Shown here: positions 10,226-25,417 of the stretch, in pieces
Layout: the number at the start of each line of letters is the position of its first letter
Position numbering within the stretch: position 1 is the stretch's first letter
Assembly: GCA_025093555.1 (NCBI GenBank)
Contig: JAIWNF010000061.1
Location: forward strand, 1-64,000
DNA length: 64,000 nt
DNA from: Circinella umbellata
Taxonomy: Eukaryota > Mucoromycota > Mucoromycetes > Mucorales > Lichtheimiaceae
Reading direction: 5' to 3'
The notes under the pieces: generated by a model
Told to the model about the DNA's origin: nothing
Database searches by the model: none
What the model saw: only the letters and a program-made list of their open reading frames with translations
Translations under genes and position numbers: made by a program

Positions 10226-11877
10226 TTACTTAGTATTAGACTTGACACGGAAGTATGCAGCTTTTAAGCTTGCTTTTGATTTATATTTGTCAAGTAATCT
10301 GAGATCTTTCCCAATTTTATAACATAAATCCCAATCCATTGTATTGCCAGAGTGTTTTCTCCATAAATCAACATATAACCATATTAAGGTTTTGTGTTGA
10401 ACAGCAGGAAGCGAATCAAAATTTGTAAAGGATGATGGTAAGGAGGTTGTTGATGAAGTGGCAGAAGATGAAGATGGAGATCCTGAAGGCTCCTGTGATA
10501 AAGAGCGGTTTTTACACATTGCATTAACAAATAAAATACCATCATCTAACAGTTGTGCTGTACGTTTCCTTGATTGGATATTTCTGACGTCCTCGGTTAA
10601 TGTTTCCTTCGCTTTGATTAATTGTTGAAATAATTAGTTGCAAGTAGTGTCAAATGAGTGAAGAACATTATCATAATCTGCAATGTTATCATTGAAGATC
10701 TCTTTAGCATTTTATAAAAGCATTTGTATGGTTGGATCTTCATGTCGTTCCATTGATATTAATGATAATTCTTGTTCGATAAAAAAGTGTGCCAATGCAA
10801 CTGTAGGTTCAATAGGGTTGCAATCAAGATATGTACGAATTGTTCCACCATTAAGCAGGTAAAAACAATTGGCCCAACCAGTACAAGGGAGTGAAGCTGA
10901 AAATAGAACTTCCGGGTCTTCCTTTCCTACCATCTCCAAAATGTCCTGCGTTGTACTGTTGATACCGATAACCACAATGATAGGGAGAACTGGGTATCTT
11001 TTAATCATTTGCAAGCAGTATTGGATCACTCATTGATAAAATTTAAGATCAACTATATGTTGTATCTCAATGATGACAGGGGGCAAGTTACGATCATTGT
11101 ACGAGAAAGGCTCATACATGACATCTGATTTCATCAGATTGGGCCATTCAGTTAGAATGCCTTTGTATTTGTCGACGGCATGAGGTCTTACAAAAGATTC
11201 TGTGTTAGTACAAGAATATATAAAAGAATATTACATCTGACCATGTGATGTGCATATATACCAACAAATTTTTCAATAATAAGATTTGTAACTTCAGGTT
11301 TCAACAAAATCAATTTACTCATCAGATCTGTTCCAGGTCTTTGAGCAACGATCAGAACTATAAAAATATTAAAGTAATTTTAAAACTTAATAAATCATTT
11401 CGTAATTAAAAAATATTTTGTAATGATAACAATATTTTGTAATTTATTTATTTTTTGTAATGATAACATATGAAAAAACTTAGAATTATTATATAATTAA
11501 ATAAGACTTTTGATTTATAGAATAATCTATAATTTTTCGAATCTTATGCAAAACCCAAAATTTTATTTTGGTTGTCAGATTTGATAATTTTTTTTCTTTC
11601 AAAAAATTAATTAAAAAAAGCATGCTGTAAGTTCTTTTAATCAACTTACAACTTTAGAAATAAGAGTAATAAAAGAAAATATAAATAAAAGAGAAACTAT
11701 AATTAATTATATCTATAGTAATAAAAAGTAACATCCAACGTTTCTCTTTGTTTTTTATCTAACTTGAAAAGATAATCTTTTAAATCAAATATAAATTAGA
11801 ATCGAAAAGTTTTTTTTTGGAGCACGTAATGTTACAAAAGATATAAACTCACTGACTTCTGTTGTATTACTGGACAT
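10226..11877 (-). pseudogene. Decayed PD-(D/E)XK nuclease-like gene, three in-frame stops
   Basis: Three exons join in phase on the minus strand. Exon 1 is 11877-11853 (MSSNTTEV, then GTGAGT), exon 2 is 11357-11262 and exon 3 is 11199-10226. The central domain has SDVMYEP followed by LPPVIIEIQHIVDLKFYQ and PVLPIIVVIGI. This is the D...ExQ layout of the Rpn-like PD-(D/E)XK nuclease/transposase family that is common in many fungal genomes. The C-terminal part, which contains LWRKHSGNTMDWDLCYKIGK, is variable. In-frame stops lie at 11030-11032 (TGA), 10712-10714 (TAA) and 10634-10636 (TAA), so no full protein can be made. The conserved frame on both sides of each stop shows recent inactivation. 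The exact family name is from memory. Confidence 0.6.
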
Positions 11878-11885
11878 TGCGATAA

Positions 11886-12069
11886 GTTACCTCTAACAGT
11901 GCTTTGAAGGTAACAAAAATAAACCATGTTACCTCGCAACCCACTTATGAGATAACATAATTTTTTTGTTGTGACTGTTACTCCTAATAGTGCTTATAGG
12001 GTAATATTACTTTTTGACTCCGACCAAAATTATTTGGTTTCTTACCTCTGACAGTGCTTATGAGGTAAC
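11886..12069. repeat. Four spaced 29 bp imperfect palindromes
   Basis: Units lie at 11886-11914, 11928-11956, 11977-12005 and 12041-12069. Each has arms close to TTACCTC and GAGGTAA around a middle resembling AGTGCTTA, and start-to-start spacings are 42, 49 and 64 bases. They end about 30 bases before the first ATG of LINE ORF1, so they may be 5' UTR or promoter units of the LINE. Binding sites or terminal repeats of another element are alternatives. Confidence 0.6.
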
Positions 12070-12102
12070 ACCTCGTTTCTTACTACCAGGAGCCAGGTTT
12101 TT

Positions 12103-13755
12103 ATGTTTTTTAATACCTACTTCTCTTCTACATTCATCTCTTCCCAGTTTCCTGTCATGCCACAAACTTCGGATGGGGCCATCATCCCTGATGATGGGCC
12201 TCCTCACCATCAAGCATTACAGCTAACTACAACAGCTATGACAGCCTCACCAACACCAACTCCAGATTCCCTTCTTCTACATACTGGACACAACAATAAT
12301 AAAATCTTACAAAATGATCACTCCATTGATCAACAAAAAAAAAACTTATGCTCAAGTTGCAACATGACCAGACTCTCCAGTCATTCGACGTGGATGTATT
12401 ATTACTCAACTCACCGCACATGCTTCACAATCAATCCAACATAAATTAGGCTCTATGTCCTGTGCTCAAATCGGTAGTCCTCATTTCTTATGACGAGGTA
12501 CTGAAGAATTTAGTGTTTTCTTCGATGTTTCTAGCTTTCCAGTAAAAGACAAAGATTTCTTTAATGCTGCTCAAAAAGTCTTTCCAGATTGGGAGGTTGG
12601 CATTGGTCTTATTCCTCACTGAGAAAAAGGACAATCCTTATATTAAATTACATTTGCTGACAAAGAATCATGTATTACGGCCCTCCACAAAGGTATTGAT
12701 ATTAGGGAACATCATTTTCCGGCAATAAGATCTCTTCCACCCCAAGAAAATTTTTTAAACTGGAATTGGACCATTTGCTGACAGGTTTAAAAACAGGCGA
12801 TTGGAATTACACTTACGCCATACTTTGTCCAAATTTGGACATGTGTTATAACTCGGCTGGTTCTAAGGCTGTGGTTATGCAGTTCTTATGATGAATTAAC
12901 AAACAGAAACTTTTGCTAAAATAACTCACGAAATACCATTAGGTGAATTACATGGCCGTGAACGAATTTGTAATGCGACCTGGCGCGATATGGGGGTATA
13001 TTGTCGATATTGTCACTCACAAGCCCACGTCATAAAAAATTGCCCCACTAAACCAGTGCCTAAATGTTTCAACTGTGGTGCACTCGGTCATATAGCCGGA
13101 GTGTGCTCCAAACCAAGTAATAATCTTCAACACAACAAACAAACAAAAAACCCAGCTCTATAGCATCAAATGTGGTACAGAAACACATCAACCAAATAAC
13201 AGGCGTTTGTTCAAGAGGAAACGAACTAAAACTCAATCTCAAACTGATAGTTCTGGAGACAAACTCCCACCAAAAAATGACTCTTCCTTTGATATTAAGC
13301 CAACATTGTTCCAGGACCTGGGTAAGAATAAAGGTCCTCTGCAGATCAAGATACCTAATTTTAATATTGGAAGAACACAAGTTAGCGAACATCCGTCAGT
13401 CTCTAATACCAAAGGTTCACATAGGGATACAATGACCACATCAGCTGATTCACGAGTACCGGAAACACCTAATCATGTATCACCTACAGTAAACGCCAGA
13501 GATACAACAACCAACAATAAAAATGATAATTTGTCAAGCACCAGCGGATCCGATGGTATGGATTTTGCTACCAGTGGTACAAGAAATACTTCTAGTGAAC
13601 CTTCATCTGCTGTCACTAACTCTCAAGCTTCGAAACACAATCTCCAAAATCAAGAATCTGGTACAACTATCACATCTCCAGCAGCACTACAAGAAGACGT
13701 AAATACTGGTAGTTCAAATAAGCCGGATAGGATGGAAGGTGTAGAGTCCTCATAA
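12103..13755 (+). pseudogene. LINE ORF1 (gag-like, two zinc knuckles), broken
   Basis: A Pro/Thr-rich N-terminus starts at ATG 12103 or 12157. The frame shifts at an A-run near 12340, and several stops follow between about 12490 and 13000. Conserved coding then reappears as two CCHC knuckles at about 13005-13110: CRYCHSQAHVIKNC and CFNCGALGHIAGVC. A Ser/Thr-rich tail runs open from 13207 to TAA 13755, containing QIKIPNFNIGRTQVSEHPS. CCHC knuckles in ORF1 are typical of many fungal LINE lineages and bind the element RNA. The shifts between frames show that the protein is no longer made. Confidence 0.7.
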
Positions 13756-14402
13756 TATTTACTGAATTATATTTTTTTTTTTTTTAGAAAAAAAAAAAAG
13801 AGAACGAACAAAAAAAAAACGACTTTACAAAGTTTTACACACCAACACACACCAGATATCTGTTTAAATATTAAACAAAACAACCAAAACAAAACAACCA
13901 AAACAAAATAAACAAAATGAAATTAAAAATTGGATCACTTAATGTTTGACATATTAACAAACCAAATACTCTATCCAAAGATTTGTTTATTAGGCACATC
14001 AAAAATCAAGGAATGAATTTACTTGCACTTCAAGACACGTACATTCAAGACTTTGACTCAACTGACATCTTAGAAAAACATTTTGGTGCTACTTCCAGTA
14101 TTTGGAGTAAGTATTGCGGACTAGTCAACTTTTCCCAATTCATATACTTGGACCCACTCTTTATTACCAGGGACGGTCGTGGCATGTGGATCCGTGTCAC
14201 TCATGTTCACAACACTTTCACCCCTTTCAACATATTCAACATATATGCACCAGCCAACCCTCATGATAGATTTGCTTTTTTCAATCAACAAATACTCCCC
14301 ATTGTTAATCAGCCCACTATAAAAGACCAACTTGACGAGACATTTATCATGGGCGACTTCAATTACTCTTACTCATCAAACGACTCTTCCTTCCGCTCTG
14401 CA

Positions 14403-14411
14403 CCCAAAGCA
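14403..14411. repeat. Left target-site duplication of the foldback MITE
   Basis: CCCAAAGCA is repeated exactly at 15006-15014. It encodes P-K-A in the LINE ORF2 frame on both sides. Confidence 0.9.
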
Positions 14412-15005
14412 CAAAATACTTATTTGCCCCCGGATTTAAGAGTTAGGGTTTTGCTCTTCCCCCTTCAAAACTACTAATTTTATTAAAAGTCAGATACACA
14501 TTGGCATAATAGCTTCAGGTTGGTGCAGGAGAAAAATATTTAAGTTAGAACTGCCATAAGAAATAAAAAGAAAACTCTGAAAAAACCAAGTGTTAGCAAA
14601 ATGTCCATATGTACCCTGCATTTATCTCTCCTCCCACGCCTAATTTGTTTATTTTCAGTAGAGTATATAAATGAGAAATGGAAAAAATTGGTATTTTAAA
14701 GAAATTACATACACTTCACTTTACTATACAGCTTATCTTTCATTCACATAGCTGAATCTGAAGTTCTTTAAAACTAATGTGGGGGAGGAGAGATAAGTGT
14801 AGGGTACATAAGGGTATTTTACTAACACTTTTTTTTTCAGAGTCTTCTTTTTATTTCTTATGGCAGTTCTAACTTAAATATTTTTCTCCTGCACCAACCT
14901 GAAGCTATTATGCCAATGTGTATCTGACTTTTAATAAAATTAGTAGTTTTGAAGGGGGAAGAGCAAAACCCTAACTCTTAAATCCGGGGGCAAATAAGTA
15001 TTTTG
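14412..15005. mobile_element. 594 bp foldback MITE with about 228 bp inverted repeats
   Basis: It starts CAAAATACTTATTTGCCCCC and ends with the exact inverse. The arms (14412-14639 and 14779-15005) are nearly identical and leave an internal loop of about 140 bases. The 9 bp target duplication points to a Mutator-like or similar transposase supplied in trans. It has no coding capacity. It sits inside LINE ORF2, so it moved after the LINE inserted. Removing one duplication copy and the element restores the LINE frame exactly. Confidence 0.9.
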
Positions 15006-15348
15006 CCCAAAGCATGGAGAGACTTTTTAAACGACCATTTCATTAATTTAATGTTACCACCTGACCAGTCAACTATGTCAACAACATTTCATAGGCCAAC
15101 AGGCTCTTCCTCAATCGATTACATTTTTTCTTCTTCCTTTTTGGCTGAACGATGTGCACCACCAACAAATCATTTTATCAACCTACATTGGACCGACCAC
15201 TGTAGTATGATTTCAACATCTTTCCGATATGTTTCCCTCAAGGAAAAAGGACATGATATATGGCGGGCCAATCCTCTAATCACCAACAACAAAAAGTTTC
15301 GACAACAACTCTCCACAACACTATCCGAGGCGAATAATCAATATCTAT

Positions 15349-15672
15349 AAATTTTGTTATAAATAACAAATTTATGATATTATTATATTCTAGTCAAGCT
15401 CCAGAATCTTTGATTCTTTTGGGCGTCGAACTAAAGTTCTAGCCAAGGAGGGAAATGCTCATTACCATTCCGCTGCTATATTGGTAACAAATATTTATAT
15501 TGTTTATGAAATTCTTTATTGGTAGTGAATTAAAAATTCTAAAATTAATGGTTATAAAAATAAAACATGTAATAATTAAATTTCTTTTATTATATTAAGA
15601 AAATAAATTTAATAAAATATATAAAAGCTATTACTTTTTTACTAACATATTACTACTAGTTATCTCCCTTAG
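15349..15672. other. Insert in LINE ORF2 with an exon-like segment
   Basis: LINE coding stops after SEANNQYL and resumes near AAPQILAQESKQ. Between them is AT-rich DNA with a central open piece (about 15412-15472) reading SFGRRTKVLAKEGNAHYHSA. A TTCTAG acceptor-like signal precedes it and GTAACA follows it, and a CTTAG lies just before the LINE resumes. This looks like an exon with flanking intron sequence, of unknown origin. No target duplication was found. Confidence 0.35.
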
Positions 15673-16333
15673 GCAGCACCTCAGATCCTTGCACAAGAGT
15701 CAAAACAAACAGGTTGGGATGAACTGAAATCTATTGTCCAATCCACATGCCGACAATTTAGCAGATATGCAGAATCAAGACGCACCAAACAAGAAAAACA
15801 TCTTCAACGATTGAGGAACAAAATGTTACGACATCTGAAAGAAACTGGTAATCGATCCGCCAGATTAGACGCCATATGCACAGCAATAGCCGAGATACAA
15901 GAAGAAAAAACCAAAATCTTACAACTCAAAGCCTCAGTACGATGGCGGGAAAAAAGTGAAAAATGCGCCGGATATTTAAAACGAACAGCAGAAACAAGAT
16001 TAGTCAATAGATGCATTGACGAACTCAAGGATCCAACCACTGGTCAAGTAGATAGCTCATTAAATCACCTGCATCAAGCATCTTCCTCTTTTTATTCGAA
16101 TTTATATACTACTGAGCACATCGACGACAACGCAATTTCGGATTTGCTAGACCATATTCCCAATCATGCTAAATTACAACCAGAAGAACAAGAATTTTTG
16201 ACTCTCCAATTCATGATTGATGATATACTTATGGCAGCCAGTCGAGCACCAAAACAAAGCAGCCCCGGATTAGATGGACTCCCATATCAGGTTTTGTATC
16301 TCGTCTTTAAACACCCTAAGTATCAAGATCTAA

Positions 16334-17098
<765 letters not shown>

Positions 17099-17868
17099 AA
17101 AGTAGTAAAATAATTTAGCGTATATTCGTATATAAGAAACCCACACTAGATTATAGTTTATATTCTCAACTTATTGTTTTATAGTAAATTTAGCTTGTAA
17201 TGATTGTTTTTTTTATCCAAATTTAGATGTCTCTTTTCTATATGAAGTTCACGATGTTATCCATAAGATGTAACAAGGAGTTTCATTGCTGAAATTGTTT
17301 TCAATGAGAAGCCTACATTTTTATATGGGTTAGTTGATAAACATATATCACGAAATGATTGTGTATGCCTGTTGTACGTATGCTTCGCTGCAGATTTCTA
17401 TCACTAATATTATAATAAAAGAAAAATATGTAGTAATAATATACAGCACTTTATTCGCTGTTGTCATTTGTTTGTTTACATATATGTTATTATCTATATT
17501 ATAACAATTTGATGGATTTATAATGTATAAAAATATGATAGTGTTTAATTTATTTCGAAGGAAAGAAAAGTGCTTGGTAACCCGTTTTTTTATTACAGCT
17601 GTTGATAATGTGTTGGTATAGACACACACAGACAGACAGATATATATATATATATATATTAGCTGGGAACCTTGTCTAAACAGCTAGAATATTGCGGTGG
17701 AAATAATATAATTAATAACAACGAAAGCGTCAGCTTGCATAGCGACCATTTGATTTTTTGAACTCCCCTTTATACCTTTTCCCATACTTTTTTTTCCACC
17801 CCACGTACGAACTCTCTTATTTTTTTTTAAAAATTAAAGAAAAGAATCTAAGATTTATTTCAAAGACA
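17099..17868. other. Spacer and promoter of the RRM gene
   Basis: No gene is seen. It holds a (TA)n run at about 17640-17660 and a pyrimidine-rich stretch (17765-17830) just before the RRM-protein start, a common feature of promoters of fungal housekeeping genes. Confidence 0.4.
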
Positions 17869-20277
17869 ATGCAAGAAGATATTGTTGATTTCGAGGATCT
17901 TGACTATGGCGATTTGGATGGCATCAACCCCGATGATCTCGATATTGAAAATTTGGAACGAGAGTTGGGATTATTAAATGAAGAACAACAGCAACTTCAG
18001 CAACAACAGGAGAAAGCAGAAGTAGCATCATTAGATGCATCCGACAAAACAGATTTAAAAGAAAAAGATACCAGCAATTTTAATGAAGTAAAAAAGGAAG
18101 GAAAACCAGTTCTTGATAATACTACTGTAACTTCCACTAATACTTCTAAATCAAAAAAATCAGAATCCGTTATTACATCTGACAAGTCATCTGCGACTAC
18201 TACTTTACCATCAGCAACAACAACAACTGCTACTACAGCTACGACAACGAATAAGACAGTACCTATCAAACAACATTATCAACAAAGACATAATCAGCAA
18301 CAACAATCAAGGTCTTTTAATAATAATAATAATAATAATAACAGACCTCCCTATAACCCAATGATGCGTGGTGGTTTTAGACCAAATACAAGTTTCCCAC
18401 AATACCCTTTCGCTCACCAAGGCATGATGGGCATGAAGTATGTTTTCCATCCTATTGATAATATTTCTTTTTTTTCCCCTTTGATTATCCCATCCGACCT
18501 TCAACCCTCCTCCATACCCTTTATACACACACATATATATATATCTACACATACAGACATACAATTATCTTTTCAAGATCCACGAACAAAAAAACTCCCC
18601 TTTTTTCAGATTGTGTCCCGAGAAAAAGAAAAAGATGTCAAAAAAAAAAGAGAGATATACAGGAAAAAGAAAAGAAAAGAAAAAGAATGTATATTACGAG
18701 AAAAAAAACAGAACAAAACAAAACAAAAAGGACACAGATCACGAAAAAAAGAAAAAAAGAACAGATAAAAAAAACAATTCTTTTTTTTTTTGCTGGGAGA
18801 TATAATATTATAAGATTTATAGATCACTAATCAAATCACTGCTCCCCCTTTTGTATATCTTTTTTTTTCTATGACAGTATGATGATGCCACATCAAATGA
18901 ATATGCAAATGCCATTCCCTGGTATGAACCCAATGATGATGGGATTTAATCCTCAACAGCATCAAAGACCTCCTCCTGGAAAGATTCATATCAATCCTAA
19001 ATTTGCTGCAATGCAACAACAAAAGCAACAACAGTTATTACAATTACAACAACAACAACAACAACAACAATTACAGTTGCAACAACAACAACAGCAACGG
19101 CAAGGAGTCTTTCACCCCACACCTACAGGAGATGTTTCACAAGATGAAATTACTCGTCAACGTCAACATTTACTTGAAATGCAACGTAAACGACAAGCAC
19201 AGAAATCTGCTTCTACTAATAATAATTCATCAGGATCTGTAGCTACAGTTAGTACTACTACTATTACTACTACTACTGGTACAAAAGATGACTCTTCCAA
19301 GAGCAAGGTAATATTACTATTATTATTATACGGGATTTAGAGTTATTTATTGATATACTGATTCGTGCAAAAATAATAATAATTATAGATTCAAGTCCAA
19401 TCATCATCTTCATTATCTCAAAAACGAAAGCTAGAAGAAGAAGAAAAAGATCACAGTGGAGATGAGCGTAAACGGCCGATGACGATTAGAGGTTTGGCCA
19501 ATAAAGGTCTTACTATCAAGGGTGCAGCAGCTGCAGCTACTACAAGTACAAGTACTCAAGAACGTATTGCTACTACTAGTACTCCAAACCGATCATTTAC
19601 CATTCAACAGCAACAATCTAGAACTGGTGGTATCCTGGATAGGATATCATCTCCTAAACAACAACAACAACAGCCACAACAAGAACATAACAATATTTTG
19701 AATCGTATTTCATCACCTTCGTCATCACCCACCACAAATAAATCTGCTGCTATCATGAGTCATTTGAATAAAGGAAGACAAGTAGGGGGAATTAAAAACC
19801 GACTTTCTTCACCATCATCATCACCTTCCATAGATAATAATAATAATAATAATAATCGATTATCACCATTAAATCGAATTGGACGACAACGAGGAAAAGA
19901 ACAAGAAGAATCAATGGCACCATCACCAGTAGTAGGAGGAGGAGAAACATCAGTTCCTACAACAGGGAAATCATCTACTCTTTTAATTAAAAACTTGAGT
20001 GATTCTACAACAGAGTCAGACATTAGAGAATTTGGTCAAGCGATACCAGGTGGTATTACTCATATTACATTTGATAAACAACAAGCCAAAGTAACATTGA
20101 AGGATCCACAATCAGCTGTACTTTTCCGTCGAAAATATAATCGGTAAGTTGTGTATGAGAAAAATAAATAAATGAATTAACTTGGAAAAGAATGTACTTA
20201 TATAATTTTTTATTCATTTTATTTCATATTATAGTACTTCACTTAAAGGATCTCATATTATTATTTCATTTTCTTGA
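17869..20277 (+). CDS. RRM-domain RNA-binding protein, 598 aa
   Basis: Exons: 17869-18437, 18878-19307, 19389-20143 and 20235-20277. All junctions are GT-AG and phases agree. The N-terminus is acidic (FEDLDYGDLDGINPDDLDIE). The middle is low-complexity Gln, Asn and Thr with Met/Pro-rich and basic patches (KRKLEEEEKDHSGDERKRP). The last 75 residues form an RRM-like fold: TLLIKNLSDSTTESDIREF (RNP2 and helix 1), GITHITFDKQQAKVTLKD (strands 2-3) and a final GSHIIISFS. The RNP1 aromatics are weak, so RNA affinity is uncertain. A role in mRNA processing or export is plausible but not shown. ATG 17869 is chosen because it follows the pyrimidine-rich leader and is the first ATG in frame. Intron 1 (440 bp) stays open in frame for about 110 codons. 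Confidence 0.8.
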
Positions 20278-20455
20278 GCAACTACTTTATTAAACCATTT
20301 CAATTTTTTTTTTATCACTACACAAAAATAAAATAAAATAATTGAATTGTATTTTATAAAGAATCCAAGCTTTTTTTTTTTTTTTGTCGCAGCATAAATA
20401 TTTTATATCCTCTCTTACCTTTTTATTAATATACTTTTTATACTTAAAAAAAATC

Positions 20456-23084
<2,629 letters not shown>

Positions 23085-23274
23085 AAAATAAAATTAAACC
23101 TTTATCACTATTATTATTGTTATTTATTAATAATAAAAATGAGATGGGATCTGTTTTTAGTACATGCAAAAAAAAGTAAAAGAGAAAAAATGTTCCTAAA
23201 ATGAAAAAAAAAGAATTATATTACAAACACACAAAAACAAAATTATAAAAGGGTGAACCCTTTTTTTTTTTTTT

Positions 23275-23921
23275 TTACAAATTCCCCTTGGGATGCCGAT
23301 GTGGATTATGATGCTGTTGCTGTGGAAGGTGATAAAGATGATGATGGTTAGGAACTGGGGGTGGATTATGATACAAATATTGTGGAGGTAATTGTTGAGG
23401 TTGAGATGGTAATGGTGGTGCAGAAGAATAAGATCGAGTTTGAGAATGTTGCTGTTGAGGTTGAGAATAGGGTGATGTAGAATGCTGATGCTGATGCTGA
23501 TGCTGATGCTGTTGTTGTTGAGCTGATGGATATTTTGGATTGTGTTTATCAGCAGGAACTGACCATGATCTTGCATGAATACTAGGTTTTGAAGCAAATG
23601 TAGCATCAGGAATCATATTGTCAGAAAAACGATGTTGTAATGCACTATGGGGAAGGGGTATAGGTGACTCAAGATCTTGTAAATTGGGTGCAGAGGGTTG
23701 TCTTGTTATTAAACCTTCTGCCAATAATAATGACGGTGGTGGTTGTAACGGTGTTGATAATAACATGGATGGTGATTTTTTAGTATCATTGTTATTACTA
23801 TTAACAAATCGTTGTTGTTGTCCATTCGATGACAAGTCGAGAGTAGAATCATAAGGTATCGTTAATTGGCGTAATGTAACAATCGTTGAGAGTGGTGGTG
23901 TTGATGGTAGTGGTTGTAAAC

Positions 23922-23955
<34 letters not shown>

Positions 23956-25417
23956 TATTTCATTGCTACTATTAACAGCTACATTATATGCAGGCGGTGG
24001 TCCCAGCATGGGAGATGGTGGTATCATTCCCCGTTCATCTTGTTGAAAAAATCCATAACCTCCATCAAACAGCGATTTGAAAGAAGAAATTGATCGTGGT
24101 GATGGGGGCAATTCCTCCTTCGTTGTCCCCACTTTAATGGGAATATCTAAAACAATCGTAGACCCGCCTACGCCTTCTTCTTCATTAAATTTCATTTTTA
24201 TCATACCCATATATGTTGCCATTTTATCCCGTTTTCTTAATTGTAATCCATCCATATCTAAACTGACGACCACTCGTATCCGATAAGAGACTTGTAATGG
24301 ATATTGATCACGGTCTAAAGTAGGTGGTGTATCTTTAGGTATTTTCAATCCATTACTGGTAAATTTACATCGATAATCATCTGGATCACAAGAAAGTGGC
24401 AGGATACATTGTGCAATAGTGACGGTATCAATTGAATTTTCCATGTCACAGACCGTTTTTGTAATGCGTTCCAAGTAAGCGGTAACACCACCTTCCATTT
24501 GTCGAATAGGTGCAAAATGTTGAACACGTAATGTAAACGGGACGCTTTGATCTGGATATTTATAAACATATATTCATAAATTATTGTTTAGTAAATGTTT
24601 TGTCCCAAAAATAATTATAATATGTTTGTGTTATGATAATTTACCTGGGAGATAACAAGATCCGGGTATATGGAGCCATGCCGAAGCTGTCTTGTGTTCA
24701 CCTTTCCGAAAGGACAAATGCTTCAATGTGATATCGTGAGGAATATTGAAAGAAAGTTTGCCCTCACTTGTCATTCCTTTCATATATCTATCTTCTACCG
24801 TTGAAATGCGCTCATGGACTCGAATAATTGTTGATGCTTTTGGCCAAATACAACTTGGTAAATCGTTTAACTCATGTACTGCCTTTACTTTATATTCAAT
24901 TTTTCCAGGTACTCTCTATCATATATGCTATTAATTAGAAAGATCATTATCTTCCTGAATACTTATATATAAAACAAATAGCGAATTAAAAGCATTTCTT
25001 ACAGGATGATCAACAGAAGAAGGTACATCACCAGGCACCATGATACTAAACGGGATTTGCATATGTGTTGTATGAGCAGATAAATGGGTTGGTTGGTCCG
25101 GTATTTTGAATAATGGCAAGTTTTGAGTACCAAGTTTTGCAGTACATGCTAAATGAATCGCTACCCTAGAATTTGTACCATGTTTCATACCAATTTGAAC
25201 ATGGCCTATTATTTTTTAAAAGTGTTTGTATAAAAATAAGAAAATGTTGCAAAGTAAGACAACAACAGAAAAAGAAGCTTATTATTTAAAGTTGCATACC
25301 AGTGATCCGTTCACCCGGAAAGTAGGTACGATCGGGATCTTCAAGTTGAATGCAAACAAGATCCTTAGGAGCAACTTGGTACACAAATGAAGTTTGAGTA
25401 CGTATGCTCGATTCCAT
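23275..25417 (-). CDS. Arrestin-related trafficking adaptor (ART), 622 aa
   Basis: Exons on the minus strand: 25417-25300, 25205-25003, 24915-24645 and 24551-23275. The start is MESSIRTQTSFVYQVAPKDL. Arrestin N-domain: DRTYFPGERITGHVQIG and HMQIPFSIMVPGDVPSSVDH. Arrestin C-domain: LSFNIPHDITLKHLSFRKGE through SVPFTLRVQHFAPIRQMEGG and IVLDIPIKV. The tail (about 220 residues) is disordered, with an Asn run, a His/Gln repeat and two PPxY motifs (GPPPAYN and LPPQYLYH). PPxY motifs in ARTs recruit WW-domain HECT ligases of the Rsp5/NEDD4 type to membrane transporters and drive their endocytosis. That role is expected here but the cargo is unknown. The C-terminal end is at TAA 23275-23277. Confidence 0.88.

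Noticed and set aside
17758..17868. Upstream extension of the RRM protein
   Set aside because: The extension begins at a TTG and is a pyrimidine-rich leader; the first in-frame ATG is at 17869.
25300..25417. An apparent one-base shift in arrestin exon 1
   Set aside because: Recounting bases across the line break gave a 118-base exon in perfect phase; the shift was a counting error.
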